DNA from: CABYIR01 sp038103905
Lineage (GTDB): Bacteria; Pseudomonadota; Alphaproteobacteria; Pelagibacterales; AG-422-B15
Reading direction: 5' to 3'
Assembly: GCA_038103905.1 (NCBI GenBank)
Contig: JAYNZW010000005.1
Span: 39,448-103,447 of the forward strand
Length of the DNA stretch: 64,000 bases
In this document: positions 27,684 through 36,522 of the stretch, piece by piece
How positions within the stretch are numbered: position 1 is the stretch's first letter
Layout: every line of letters starts with the position of its first letter
The notes under the pieces: generated by a model
The model's input: the letters and a program-made list of their open reading frames with translations, nothing else
Told to the model about the DNA's origin: nothing
Database searches by the model: none
Made by a program: the position numbers and the translations under genes

Positions 27684-28385
27684 ATGGCTATTGAAATTCC
27701 TCTATTAATTATCGTAGATCATGCGAGTAATTTTATACCATCTAAGTATAAAAATTTAGGATTGCCAAAGCATCTTACTGAAAGTCATATAGCTTATGAT
27801 CTAAATATACTCAGTTTATCAAAAAAAATTAATTCCTTGCTTCAATCAGAAATTGTATATGGAGAATGCTCAAGGCTAATTATTGATTTAAATAGAGGTC
27901 AAAATGACCCCACATTGATACCATCAATTTCAGATAAAAAGCTAATTCCAGGTAATATTAGGATTAATTCAAAAGATTTAAATTATAGAAAAGATTATTT
28001 TTACAATAATTACCATTCAAAAATAAATAAAATAATTGAAACAAAAAAAATAAAATTAATAATATCTATGCATTCGTTTAATCCCTATTTTAAGGGAATA
28101 AAAAGAAAAACTGAAATAGGGATATTGTCAAATAAGGATCGAAGATATTCAGATCTGTTAATTAAACAAATGACAAAATCAAATAAATATCAAATTGGAG
28201 ATAATGTTCCTTATAATGGCGACCTTATTGATGATACTTTGAATAAACATGGTTTAAAAAAAAATATCCTTCATTCACTAATTGAAGTCCGAAATGATCT
28301 AATAAATACAGAAATAAAAGTTAACAAAATGGCTCAATTTATAGTAAGCTCGCTCAAAAAAATAAATAAAAAATTGTCAGAATAA
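27684..28385 (+). CDS. N-formylglutamate amidohydrolase family protein
   Basis: A 233-residue FGase-family protein. Conserved elements are VDHASNFIP near the start, ESHIAYDLN, CSRLIIDLNRGQND, and MHSFNP. N-formylglutamate amidohydrolase (HutG) deformylates N-formylglutamate in histidine breakdown, but many family members in alphaproteobacteria are not beside hut genes and their role is unknown. No hut genes are nearby. It lies between two alpha/beta hydrolases with 2-11 bp spacers, so they form one transcription unit. Confidence 0.82.
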   Translation: MAIEIPLLIIVDHASNFIPSKYKNLGLPKHLTESHIAYDLNILSLSKKINSLLQSEIVYGECSRLIIDLNRGQNDPTLIPSISDKKLIPGNIRINSKDLNYRKDYFYNNYHSKINKIIETKKIKLIISMHSFNPYFKGIKRKTEIGILSNKDRRYSDLLIKQMTKSNKYQIGDNVPYNGDLIDDTLNKHGLKKNILHSLIEVRNDLINTEIKVNKMAQFIVSSLKKINKKLSE

Positions 28386-28387
28386 AT

Positions 28388-29293
28388 ATGGATAAAACTG
28401 AGCAACCTTCTTGGTTTAAAAATGCAATTCAAAATGAACCAGAAAAACTATTTGTTAGAGTTAAAGGTATTAAAATTGCCTATAACGCATGGGGAGAAAA
28501 AAGTAATCCAGGAATACTTTTTGTTCATGGAGGTATGGCCCATGCTGATTGGTGGAACTTTATAGCTCCATACTTTATAAAAACTCATCGAGTAATAGCC
28601 ATGAATCTAGGAGGAATGGGTGATAGTGATTGGAGGAAAGAATATTCAACTGAAACTTGGGGTATAGAAATAGAGAGCGTTTGTAAAAAAGAAAAACTTA
28701 ATAAGCCAATTGTTGTAGGTCATTCTCTTGGGGGAATGTGTGGAGTTTATGCTGCATCAATTATGAAAAAGAATCTTTATGGATTAATTATTGTTGATAC
28801 TGCAATTATGCCGCCTTCTGACAAACCACCAAAGTTTGATTTTAAAATAAGAGCCAATAAAGTTTATAAAAATCAAAAAGAAATTAAATCACGGTTTAGA
28901 CTTGTTCCAGGTCAAGTTAATGCTTTAGAATATATAATGGAATATATTGCAGAAAAATCTATTAAGAAAATTAAAAATGGATGGTCATGGAAATTTGATC
29001 CAAATTATATGAAAATTTTTAACAGTGATAGTTTTTTAGAAAGACAATCTATATATCGAAAAAAATTAAAGAGTTTAAAATGCCGAGTCGCAATACTTCG
29101 AGGAGAAAAGTCTGTAATATTTCCTGGTAGAAGTGCAAAGTATATGCATGAACTGATGGATAAAAAGTCTCCCATCATTAATGTTCCAGAAGCACACCAT
29201 CATATAATGGTTGACCAGCCAATGGCTCTTATATCTGCATTAAGGTCTTTGATAATTGATTGGGACCACTCAAAACCTGCAAAATCTTCATAA
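28388..29293 (+). CDS. Alpha/beta hydrolase
   Basis: A 301-residue soluble alpha/beta hydrolase. The oxyanion-hole stretch LFVHGGMAHADWW, nucleophile elbow VVGHSLGGMCG and C-terminal histidine in VPEAHHHIMVDQP are all present. It has no signal peptide. It differs clearly from the hydrolase at 26761, so they are not a recent duplication. The substrate is unknown. Two bases separate it from the amidohydrolase gene. Confidence 0.85.
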   Translation: MDKTEQPSWFKNAIQNEPEKLFVRVKGIKIAYNAWGEKSNPGILFVHGGMAHADWWNFIAPYFIKTHRVIAMNLGGMGDSDWRKEYSTETWGIEIESVCKKEKLNKPIVVGHSLGGMCGVYAASIMKKNLYGLIIVDTAIMPPSDKPPKFDFKIRANKVYKNQKEIKSRFRLVPGQVNALEYIMEYIAEKSIKKIKNGWSWKFDPNYMKIFNSDSFLERQSIYRKKLKSLKCRVAILRGEKSVIFPGRSAKYMHELMDKKSPIINVPEAHHHIMVDQPMALISALRSLIIDWDHSKPAKSS

Positions 29294-29379
29294 AATATTG
29301 ATTTTTATGTAAAATTTTGTCTTTTTTATTTTAAAAAAAACTGTCAAATTGTTTTTTTGATAATATATTACATTTATTC

Positions 29380-29490
29380 ATGGACATCACAGAACAAAAA
29401 AAAACTTGGAACTTTTTTACTAAACTTGTCATCTACGGAACTGCATCCGTGATTATAGTCCTTGTTCTCATGGCTATTTTTTTACTTTAA
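29380..29490 (+). CDS. aa3-type cytochrome c oxidase subunit IV-like small membrane protein
   Basis: A 36-residue protein: MDITEQKKTWNFFTKLVIY followed by one hydrophobic helix. The KTWxxFxK motif before a single membrane span matches the small aa3-type oxidase subunit IV family of alphaproteobacteria, which is often encoded just before pntAA, as here (14 bp). It is too short for most ORF calls. Confidence 0.75.
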   Translation: MDITEQKKTWNFFTKLVIYGTASVIIVLVLMAIFLL

Positions 29491-29504
29491 ATCAAATTTT
29501 AAAT

Positions 29505-30626
29505 ATGAAAATTTTCATTCCAAAAGAAGAGAGTTATGAACTACGTACTGCAATCTCGCCTGAAATTGTAAAAAAGCTTACAAGCAGTGGACATGAAATC
29601 TTTATTGAAGCCAATGCAGGATCTGGGTCAAATTTTGACGATCCAATTTTTATTGAGTCAGGTGCAAATATTTACACTGACTCATCAAAATTAAATACAG
29701 CAGATTTTATTTTTAAAGTTAATGCACCCTCAATAGATGAAGTTACAAAATATAAAAGTGGCGCTATCTTAATTACGTCTCTAAACCCTTACAACAACAG
29801 TGAAGTGATTAAAAAACTAGAGTCACAAAATGTGACCTCTTTTGCAATGGAGCTAATACCTCGAATAACAAGAGCTCAATCAATGGATGTTTTGTCTTCT
29901 CAATCTAATTTAGCAGGATATCAGGCTGTAATTGAGGCTTCACATATATTTAATAAAGCCATGCCAATGATGATGACTGCAGCTGGAACAATTGCTCCTG
30001 CAAAAGTAATGGTATTTGGTGCAGGAGTTGCTGGGTTACAAGCTATAGCCACTGCGAAAAGGCTTGGTGCGATTGTATCTGCAACAGATGTAAGAATGGC
30101 AGCAAAGGAACAAGTTGAAAGCTTGGGTGGAAAATTTGTTATGGTAGAAATGGATGAAAATGAAGACGCTGAAACATCTGGAGGATATGCCAAAGAAATG
30201 AGTGATGATTTTAAATTGAAACAAGCAGAGCTTATTTCTAAGACTATTTCTTCCCAAGATATAGTCATTTGTACGGCACTGATACCTGGAAAAAAAGCTC
30301 CAATACTAATTACAGAAGAACACGTTAAATCAATGAAACCAGGTTCTGTAATTATAGACTTAGCCGCTGAGAATGGGGGTAATTGTGTCTCGACAAAAGC
30401 AGGTGAAACTACAATAGTTGATGGCGTTTCAGTATATGGCGCTTCAAACATTACATCCAGTATTTCCCAGGATGCATCAGCTCTCTATTCAAAAAATTTA
30501 TTCAATTTTTTTGGTCTACTTATAAATCAAGAGTCAAATCTTCTTGATATAGATTGGGAAGATGAGATTGTGGTAAATACACTTATCACAAAAGATGGAA
30601 ATATAGTTAATGAGGAGTTTAAATAA
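29505..30626 (+). CDS. pntAA: NAD(P) transhydrogenase subunit alpha part 1
   Basis: A 373-residue soluble NAD(H)-binding subunit (domain I) of the proton-translocating transhydrogenase, which makes NADPH from NADH using the proton gradient. It has MKIFIPKEES, the helix-turn FAMELIPRITRAQSMDVLSSQ, and NAD-binding VFGAGVAGLQAIATAKRLGA. The alpha subunit is divided between this gene and the next, the usual arrangement in alphaproteobacteria, with 2 bp between them. Confidence 0.94.
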   Translation: MKIFIPKEESYELRTAISPEIVKKLTSSGHEIFIEANAGSGSNFDDPIFIESGANIYTDSSKLNTADFIFKVNAPSIDEVTKYKSGAILITSLNPYNNSEVIKKLESQNVTSFAMELIPRITRAQSMDVLSSQSNLAGYQAVIEASHIFNKAMPMMMTAAGTIAPAKVMVFGAGVAGLQAIATAKRLGAIVSATDVRMAAKEQVESLGGKFVMVEMDENEDAETSGGYAKEMSDDFKLKQAELISKTISSQDIVICTALIPGKKAPILITEEHVKSMKPGSVIIDLAAENGGNCVSTKAGETTIVDGVSVYGASNITSSISQDASALYSKNLFNFFGLLINQESNLLDIDWEDEIVVNTLITKDGNIVNEEFK

Positions 30627-30628
30627 TA

Positions 30629-30961
30629 ATGGAAGCTGTAGACCCAAATATATTTAGATTGACAATTTTTGTTCTCTCAATTTTTGTAGGATACTATGTT
30701 GTATGGAGTGTAACTCCAGCACTACACACGCCTCTAATGGCTGTTACAAATGCTATTTCATCAGTTATTATTGTTGGAGGTTTGTTTGCTCTAGTTGCAA
30801 GCGATGCTTCAACTACATTAGGTTTAATCTCGAAAATATTCGGTTTTGTAGCTGTAACCTTAGCTGCTGTTAACATTTTTGGAGGATTTCTGGTAACACA
30901 ACGAATGCTCGCGATGTATAAGAAGAAACCAAAAAACAACAAAGAAGATAATAATGCATAA
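30629..30961 (+). CDS. pntAB: NAD(P) transhydrogenase subunit alpha part 2 (membrane)
   Basis: A 110-residue protein with three hydrophobic helices, the membrane part of the alpha subunit. The HTPLMAVTNAISSVIIVGGL stretch is the highly conserved first-loop motif, and FLVTQRMLAMY ends the last helix. It overlaps pntB by 8 bp, as usual for co-expressed complex subunits. Confidence 0.94.
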   Translation: MEAVDPNIFRLTIFVLSIFVGYYVVWSVTPALHTPLMAVTNAISSVIIVGGLFALVASDASTTLGLISKIFGFVAVTLAAVNIFGGFLVTQRMLAMYKKKPKNNKEDNNA

Positions 30962-32354
30962 TTTAGTTGCGATTGCATATGTAATATCTGGAATTCTATT
31001 TATTACAGCATTAAGAGGACTGTCATCTCCCGAGTCCTCAAGAAGAGGAAATATTCTTGGTATAATAGGAATGTTTATCGCAGTTGCTGCAACATTAGTT
31101 TCAGTTGAATTTTTCAGTTCAGATAAATTAACAATAATTTTAGCTGTGATTGCTATAACTGTTGGAGGTATTTTTGGTGCTGTAATAGCAAGAAAAATTG
31201 CAATGACTGCAATGCCCCAGCTTATAGCTGCTTTTCATAGTTTGGTCGGATTAGCTGCTGTATTTGTTGCAGTCTCTGCTTTCTATGCACCTGAGTCTTT
31301 TAATATTGGTACGCTGAACAATATTAAGACTTTAAGTCTTGTCGAAATGTCTCTTGGGGCAGTTATAGGCGCAATCACATTTTCAGGCTCAGTCATTGCA
31401 TTTGGAAAATTGCAAGGGATTATGTCTGGCGCCCCAATAGTTTTCAAAGGTCAACATCTTTTAAATTTATTAATAGGACTAATTATTCTTGCTGGCATTG
31501 TTTATCTTTGCATGAATCAAAGTGCTAATATTTTTTGGCTCATAATTATTTTAGCTTTTATTATTGGATTTTTAATCATCATCCCAATTGGTGGAGCTGA
31601 TATGCCTGTTGTTGTGTCTATGCTTAATTCATATTCAGGATGGGCTGCTGCTGGAATTGGATTCACTTTGCAGAATTCTGCTTTAATTATAACGGGTGCT
31701 CTAGTTGGTTCCTCAGGAGCAATACTTTCATATATAATGTGTGCTGCTATGAATAGATCATTCATTAGCGTAATATTGGGAGGCTTTGGAGCTGAGGATT
31801 CTGCTGTTTCTAATGATCAAGCAGAGCAAAGACCTGTCAAAGAAGGCAGTGCTGATGATGCGGCATTTATAATGAAGAATGCTGGATCAGTTATAATTGT
31901 TCCAGGTTATGGTATGGCAGTTGCTCAAGCACAACACGCATTAAAAGAAATGACTGATGCATTGAAAGATAATGGGGTTAAAGTAACATTTGCAATTCAC
32001 CCAGTTGCAGGAAGAATGCCAGGGCACATGAATGTTCTTTTAGCAGAAGCTAATGTACCGTATGATGACGTATTTGAGCTAGAAGACATTAATTCTGAAT
32101 TTCCACAAGCCGATGTAGCTTTTGTAATTGGGGCTAACGATGTTACTAATCCAATAGCTAAATCTGACCCAAGTAGTCCAATTTATGGAATGCCCATTCT
32201 CGATGTTGAAAAAGCTAACACTGTTTTATTTGTAAAGCGTGGAAGAGGTCTTGGCTATGCTGGAATTGATAATGAGTTATTTTATAGAGAGAATACGATG
32301 ATGCTTTTCTCAGATGCTAAAAAAATGGTAGAAGGTATTATTAAATCTTTATAG
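30954..32354 (+). CDS. pntB: NAD(P) transhydrogenase subunit beta
   Basis: A 466-residue beta subunit: about nine membrane helices in the first 270 residues (proton channel) and the NADP(H)-binding domain III at the C-terminus. Motifs are AFHSLVGLAAVFVA, GGADMPVVVSMLNSYSGWAA, VPGYGMAVAQAQHA, HPVAGRMPGHMNVLLAEA and GANDVTNPIA. Length and order (pntAA-pntAB-pntB) are standard. It converges with rpsU, 3 bp apart. Confidence 0.95.
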   Translation: MHNLVAIAYVISGILFITALRGLSSPESSRRGNILGIIGMFIAVAATLVSVEFFSSDKLTIILAVIAITVGGIFGAVIARKIAMTAMPQLIAAFHSLVGLAAVFVAVSAFYAPESFNIGTLNNIKTLSLVEMSLGAVIGAITFSGSVIAFGKLQGIMSGAPIVFKGQHLLNLLIGLIILAGIVYLCMNQSANIFWLIIILAFIIGFLIIIPIGGADMPVVVSMLNSYSGWAAAGIGFTLQNSALIITGALVGSSGAILSYIMCAAMNRSFISVILGGFGAEDSAVSNDQAEQRPVKEGSADDAAFIMKNAGSVIIVPGYGMAVAQAQHALKEMTDALKDNGVKVTFAIHPVAGRMPGHMNVLLAEANVPYDDVFELEDINSEFPQADVAFVIGANDVTNPIAKSDPSSPIYGMPILDVEKANTVLFVKRGRGLGYAGIDNELFYRENTMMLFSDAKKMVEGIIKSL

Positions 32355-32373
32355 TTACTAACTATAAATTTTT
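32350..32373. terminator. Weak hairpin between convergent pntB and rpsU
   Basis: Palindrome TATAGTTACTAACTATA (32350-32366) spans both stop codons and is followed by AATTTTT. It can form a 6-bp stem with a 5-nt loop; a weak bidirectional terminator at best. Confidence 0.3.
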
Positions 32374-32555
32374 CTTCTAGCATTTTTTCTTGATCTTCTA
32401 ATATTTTCAGCTTTTTCTCTTAATTTTTTTTGGCTGGGTTTTTCAAAAAAAGATCTCATTTTCATTTCTTTAAAAATACCTTCTCTTTGCATCTTCTTCT
32501 TTAGGATTCGAAGAGCACCTTCTACATTATTATCTTTTACACTTACTTCGACTAT
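32358..32555 (-). CDS. rpsU: 30S ribosomal protein bS21, with ATA in the start position
   Basis: A 65-residue bS21: VEVSVKDNNVEGALRILKKK, MQREGIFKEMKMRSFFEKPS and an Arg/Lys-rich tail. By homology the initiator sits exactly where this sequence has ATA (32553-32555). A strong Shine-Dalgarno AAGGAGGG (32563-32570) is at correct spacing. No ATG, GTG or TTG lies in frame between it and an upstream TAA. So either AUA is used, or an ATG was changed to ATA by mutation or assembly error. It lies after purK with its own likely promoter. Confidence 0.88.
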   Translation of the reverse strand: MVEVSVKDNNVEGALRILKKKMQREGIFKEMKMRSFFEKPSQKKLREKAENIRRSRKNARRKIYS

Positions 32556-32593
32556 TGTTCTGCCCTCCTTAAGAGCGTGAAAAATTTGGCATT

Positions 32594-32622
32594 ATTTAGC
32601 ATTATGAACATCTATTGTCCAT
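32594..32622 (-). promoter_or_regulatory. Candidate sigma-70 promoter for rpsU
   Basis: On the minus strand TGGACA (32622-32617) and TAAATA (32599-32594) are 17 bp apart, about 40 bp before the rpsU start and downstream of purK. Confidence 0.5.
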
Positions 32623-32637
32623 CTAATTAATGAAATA

Positions 32638-33720
32638 TTATTTATTGTCATAGAAGTTAATGTGACCCATTTTTCTTCCAGCTTTTATGTCTTTTTTTCC
32701 ATATAAATATCTCTTTTTTTTTACAAAATTCCTGAAGCTAGGCTTATTAATTAGTGAATTAATTTTAGTGATATCATTTCCTATTAGATTAAGCATAATT
32801 CCTTTGTTTTTTCTTGTTATCTTCGATACTTCTACTCCTGTAATCATCATCACGTGCAGATCAAACTGATTTATATTGAACGTATTTTGCGTAATATGCC
32901 CAGAATTATGAACTCTTGGAGCGATTTCATTTACATAAATTTCATTATTGTGATCAACGAAAAACTCAATAGTTAATACTCCAACATAATTTAATTTATT
33001 GCTAATGGTTTTAGCTATTTCAACAAGCTCATCTTCAGTCTTTTTATTCACTCCTGAAGGGGAATAAGTTTTGTGCAAAATATGATTCTTATGTAAGTTT
33101 CTAAATGAGGGAAAATAATTTAGCTCTCCTAGTTTATTTCTACCAATAACTATGGAGAGCTCTTTTTTTAAATTAATCTTCTCCTCAACAACACAAGGTA
33201 CTTTATGAAAGCTTTCCCAGGATTTTTTTAATTCGTGAATTGAATTAATTATCTTTTGTCCTTTTCCATCATATCCAAATCTAGCAGTCTTTATAATTGA
33301 TGGAAATTTGAATTTATTTTTATATTTTTTAAGGTCAACATTTGAATTAATATAAAATGTTTCAGCATGATTTATATTGTTTTTTTTAAAAAAAGTTTTT
33401 TCTTTTTTTCGATCCTGTGCAATTGAAAGAGCATTTAAAGGTGGATAAATTTTCTTTTCTACCATGATTGTTTTAAGTGTTTGAGTTGAAATATTTTCAA
33501 ACTCATAAGTAATAATATCAACCTCATTAAAGAATTCAGAAAGTTTTTTTTTATCGTCAAAACTCCCATAAATGATTTTATGAGCATATTTTCTAGCTGG
33601 AGAATCATGAGTGTTTGAGTAAATATAAGGAATAACTTTTTGTTTTATTGCTGATTTAGCAATAAACATCCCTAGTTGGCCACCTCCAATGATACCTAGC
33701 TTTAGAGATTTTTGACTCAT
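32638..33720 (-). CDS. purK: N5-carboxyaminoimidazole ribonucleotide synthase
   Basis: A 360-residue ATP-grasp enzyme converting AIR, bicarbonate and ATP to N5-CAIR in purine synthesis. Seen are IIGGGQLGMFIAKSA at the N-terminus, IIKTARFGYDGKGQ for ATP binding, VVEEKINLKKELSIVI, and the metal-binding NEIAPRVHNSGHITQ. It follows purE by 5 bp, so the pair is co-transcribed (purE first). Confidence 0.93.
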   Translation of the reverse strand: MSQKSLKLGIIGGGQLGMFIAKSAIKQKVIPYIYSNTHDSPARKYAHKIIYGSFDDKKKLSEFFNEVDIITYEFENISTQTLKTIMVEKKIYPPLNALSIAQDRKKEKTFFKKNNINHAETFYINSNVDLKKYKNKFKFPSIIKTARFGYDGKGQKIINSIHELKKSWESFHKVPCVVEEKINLKKELSIVIGRNKLGELNYFPSFRNLHKNHILHKTYSPSGVNKKTEDELVEIAKTISNKLNYVGVLTIEFFVDHNNEIYVNEIAPRVHNSGHITQNTFNINQFDLHVMMITGVEVSKITRKNKGIMLNLIGNDITKINSLINKPSFRNFVKKKRYLYGKKDIKAGRKMGHINFYDNK

Positions 33721-33725
33721 TCAAT

Positions 33726-34214
33726 CTATTTTTTTGGTTCTTTAGAAATGGTCTTTGTTTGCTTTGCTCTCCATTTTGAGTATTTGACTCGCAGCGCCTT
33801 ATCTTCAATACTTAAAATTGATATAGCTAATAAGGCTGCATTTTTAGCTCCAGCTTCTCCAACAGCTAAAGTCCCAACTGGAACTCCACCAGGCATTTGT
33901 GCAATTGATAGCAGGCTATCTAATCCTTTTAGTTTTCTTGACTCTATAGGCACTCCCAGGACAGGTAAATTTGATATTGATGCGGTCATTCCAGGCAAGT
34001 GAGCAGCACCACCAGCTCCAGCGATAATAATTTTAATCCCTCTAGCTTCAGCTTTCTCAGCATATTCAAACATTCTTTTTGGAGTTCTGTGTGCTGAAAT
34101 AATTTTTACTTCATGAGCAACTTTAAACTCTTTAAGAGCTTTTGAAGTATATTTCATTGTTGGCCAATCAGATTGGCTTCCCATAATGATACTTACGAGA
34201 GGATTCTTTTTCAT
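33726..34214 (-). CDS. purE: N5-carboxyaminoimidazole ribonucleotide mutase
   Basis: A 162-residue class I PurE that moves the carboxylate of N5-CAIR to give CAIR, the step after PurK. Motifs: IMGSQSDWPTM, ISAHRTPKRM, AGAGGAAHLPGM, LGVPIESRKLKGLDSLLSI and QMPGGVPVGT. Presence of PurK and class I PurE together is consistent. It lies 15 bp after the DUF1013 gene on the same strand, perhaps part of one operon. Confidence 0.94.
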   Translation of the reverse strand: MKKNPLVSIIMGSQSDWPTMKYTSKALKEFKVAHEVKIISAHRTPKRMFEYAEKAEARGIKIIIAGAGGAAHLPGMTASISNLPVLGVPIESRKLKGLDSLLSIAQMPGGVPVGTLAVGEAGAKNAALLAISILSIEDKALRVKYSKWRAKQTKTISKEPKK

Positions 34215-34229
34215 GTGCTTTAATGATAA

Positions 34230-34862
34230 CTATTCTTCTTGAGTTTGAGGACTAGCTTGGTCTACTTCAAGAGAACTCTCTGTTTTTTGAGCAGCTAATA
34301 ATCTCTCTTCTTTTTCTTTTTTCTTTTGAGCTCTAATACGAGATCTTTCTGCCTTAGCCAATGCTTCATCTAGTTCAACTTGTTTGCATAATCCTAGACC
34401 TACAGGGTCTTGAGGTCTAATATTATTCATATTCCAATTTGTTCTATTTCTAATTCCATCTATTGTATTCTTAGTACTCCCCACAAGCCTAGCAATCTGA
34501 GAGTCTTTTAACTCAGGATGGTTTCTTATTAACCAATAAACTGCATCAGGCCTATCCTGTCTTTTTGATAAAGGAGTATACTTATTTTTTTTCTTTGATT
34601 GATCAGTTTTTAGTGATGCTTCATTGATTATAATTTGTAAATCAGCATCAGAGTCATTTTCACATCTTTCAATCTCTTCTTTAGCTAACTGATTATTGGT
34701 TATTGGATTCAATCCTTTGATACCAATTCCTACTTCTCCGTCAGCAATTCCTTTAATTTCAAGTTCATGCATTCCGCAAAAGTCAGCAATCTGTTTAAAT
34801 GATAAAGCTGTATTATCGACAAGCCAAATAGCTGTAGCTTTGGGCATTAGTGGTAATGTCAT
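34230..34862 (-). CDS. DUF1013 regulator, TrcR-like
   Basis: A 210-residue DUF1013 protein. It has two helix-turn-helix-like parts: TAIWLVDNTALSFKQIADFC near the N-terminus and YWLIRNHPELKDSQIARLVG in the middle, with DAVYW and IRPQDPVGLGLC typical of the family; a charged coiled-coil tail follows. In Caulobacter the DUF1013 protein TrcR associates with RNA polymerase and affects cell-cycle genes. The family is nearly confined to alphaproteobacteria, which supports the lineage call. Confidence 0.85.
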   Translation of the reverse strand: MTLPLMPKATAIWLVDNTALSFKQIADFCGMHELEIKGIADGEVGIGIKGLNPITNNQLAKEEIERCENDSDADLQIIINEASLKTDQSKKKNKYTPLSKRQDRPDAVYWLIRNHPELKDSQIARLVGSTKNTIDGIRNRTNWNMNNIRPQDPVGLGLCKQVELDEALAKAERSRIRAQKKKEKEERLLAAQKTESSLEVDQASPQTQEE

Positions 34863-34929
34863 TAAGTTATCTCTTTCGTATTAAAAAAGCTCTTATAAGT
34901 GAATTTAACCATTTTTTAAAGCATATATA

Positions 34930-35901
34930 CTAAAATTTTAGCAGTAATTTACCTATATTTTGATTACTTTCAATGTACTCATGAGCACTTCTAACATCTA
35001 AATAGCTATATTTTTGATCAATATATAGACTTATTGCCTTACTCTCAATTAGCGGCCATACGCTTTCTAGTAATGAGTTTTTTATAAATTCCTTCTCCTT
35101 ATTGGATCTTATTCTTAGTGTTGATCCAGATATGATTAATCTTTTCAGCATAATTGGTAATAAATTTGCTTTTACAGTAGAGCCGTTTAAATAGGCGATA
35201 TTAATTAATCTTGCAAACTTATTAATAATATTTATTTTTTTTTGAAAATATTCAACTCCAACAATATCTAAAATAACATCTACTTTAATGTCATTTTCTT
35301 TCAATTTTTCCTCAAAGTCTTCACGATTGTAATTGATGCAAGATGCCAAACCTTGGTTTTCAATAAATTCCTTCTTTTTATCGTTTCCAACAGTTGCAAA
35401 ACATTCTACGCCAAATTGTTTTGCAATAGATAACGCTGTTAGACCTATTCCGCTTGCTCCACCATGTATTAAGAGTGTTTCTTTTTCTTTTAATTTTGCC
35501 TGATCAAAAAGATTCGTCCAAACAGTAAAAAAAGTTTCAGGAATTGTGCAAGCATCAACTAGAGAAATTCCCTTAGGTACTGGAAGGACTGTTGAAATAT
35601 GACATTTAGCATATTCAGCATATCCTCCTCCAGTAAGCAAGGCGCATACCTCACTGTTAATTATCTCTTTATTAATATTACTTCCTACTTCAACAATTTT
35701 ACCTGATACCTCCAGCCCTAATATTTCAGACGCTCCTTTTGGAGGAGGATAAAATCCAGATCGCTGTAAAATATCGGGTCTGTTGATACCGGCGCCGGCA
35801 ACTCTAATAAGCACTTCATCTTCATTAATAAACGGTATTTCAATCTCATTTATTTCTAATACTGAAGCGTCGCCATAATCTTTAAATGTAACTGCTTTCA
35901 T
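34930..35901 (-). CDS. Zinc-independent quinone oxidoreductase, MDR family
   Basis: A 323-residue NADPH:quinone oxidoreductase of the QOR/PIG3 type. GroES-like N-terminal domain with GAGINRPDILQRSG and PPPKGASEILGLEVSG; cofactor domain with LLIHGGASGIGLTALSIAKQFG. No zinc-ligand cysteines are in the usual places. Many such proteins reduce quinones or enones as a detoxifying reaction. It is separate from its neighbours (44-67 bp). Confidence 0.85.
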   Translation of the reverse strand: MKAVTFKDYGDASVLEINEIEIPFINEDEVLIRVAGAGINRPDILQRSGFYPPPKGASEILGLEVSGKIVEVGSNINKEIINSEVCALLTGGGYAEYAKCHISTVLPVPKGISLVDACTIPETFFTVWTNLFDQAKLKEKETLLIHGGASGIGLTALSIAKQFGVECFATVGNDKKKEFIENQGLASCINYNREDFEEKLKENDIKVDVILDIVGVEYFQKKINIINKFARLINIAYLNGSTVKANLLPIMLKRLIISGSTLRIRSNKEKEFIKNSLLESVWPLIESKAISLYIDQKYSYLDVRSAHEYIESNQNIGKLLLKF

Positions 35902-35945
35902 ATTACCATAGGAGCTAATTAAGCCCCTATGATAGCATAAAATTT

Positions 35946-36392
35946 TTAATTTTTATGAATTGAATTAACTTTATTATTATTTATTTCAATTTTTCTAGAT
36001 TTTTGATGCTCAGGGATTTCTCTTTCAAGAAAAATATTCAGAAGCCCATTTTCATAGCTTGCATCAATTACTTTTATTGTATCAGCTAATTGAAACTTTC
36101 TCTCAAAATTTCGTGCAGCAATTCCCTTATGTAAAAATTCTATTTTTTCATCTGAATTATTAGACACTCCTTTTACTGAAAGTTCATTTTCTTCTACTGA
36201 AATATCTACCTCATCTTTTGTAAATCCAGCAATTGCCATTGTGATAGTGTAGTTATTATTGGACTTAATAATGTTATATGGTGGATATGAAGTTGAAGAC
36301 TCGTTCAAATTAAAAACAGAGTCGAAAATATTATCAAATACGTCAAATCCAACACTTGATCTTAACAATGGTGTTAAATCATATGATGTCAT
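35946..36392 (-). CDS. Small heat-shock protein, Hsp20/IbpA family
   Basis: A 148-residue alpha-crystallin-domain chaperone. N-terminal YDLTPLLRSSVGFDVFDNIF is typical of IbpA-like proteins, followed by YNIIKSNNNYTITMAIAGF, VEENELSVKG, and the C-terminal part of the domain GIAARNFERKFQLAD and YENGLLNIFLEREIPE. It binds unfolding proteins. A strong Shine-Dalgarno (TAAGGAGGA, 36401-36409) lies at usual spacing, and a palindrome lies 60-75 bp upstream. RpoH is encoded in this window and may control it. Confidence 0.9.
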   Translation of the reverse strand: MTSYDLTPLLRSSVGFDVFDNIFDSVFNLNESSTSYPPYNIIKSNNNYTITMAIAGFTKDEVDISVEENELSVKGVSNNSDEKIEFLHKGIAARNFERKFQLADTIKVIDASYENGLLNIFLEREIPEHQKSRKIEINNNKVNSIHKN

Positions 36393-36451
36393 AGTTTTAA
36401 TCCTCCTTAAGCGATTAATAGTTAGTCTACTTTCAATAAGCTAGACAAGTT

Positions 36452-36466
36452 ATATTGGCGCAATAT
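36452..36466 (-). promoter_or_regulatory. Palindrome upstream of the hsp20 gene
   Basis: ATATTG-GCG-CAATAT is a perfect 6-bp inverted repeat with a 3-nt centre, about 60 bp before the hsp20 start. It does not match the CIRCE element. Operator or RNA structure; no factor can be named. Confidence 0.35.
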
Positions 36467-36522
36467 GCCACCAACACATAATAGGTGAGGATTAAAATTT
36501 AAATTTCAAGAGGTAGGAAGAT

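Noticed and set aside
29921..30451. 176-residue open frame antisense to pntAA
   Set aside because: Shadow of a well-conserved gene; no recognisable motifs and no start context.
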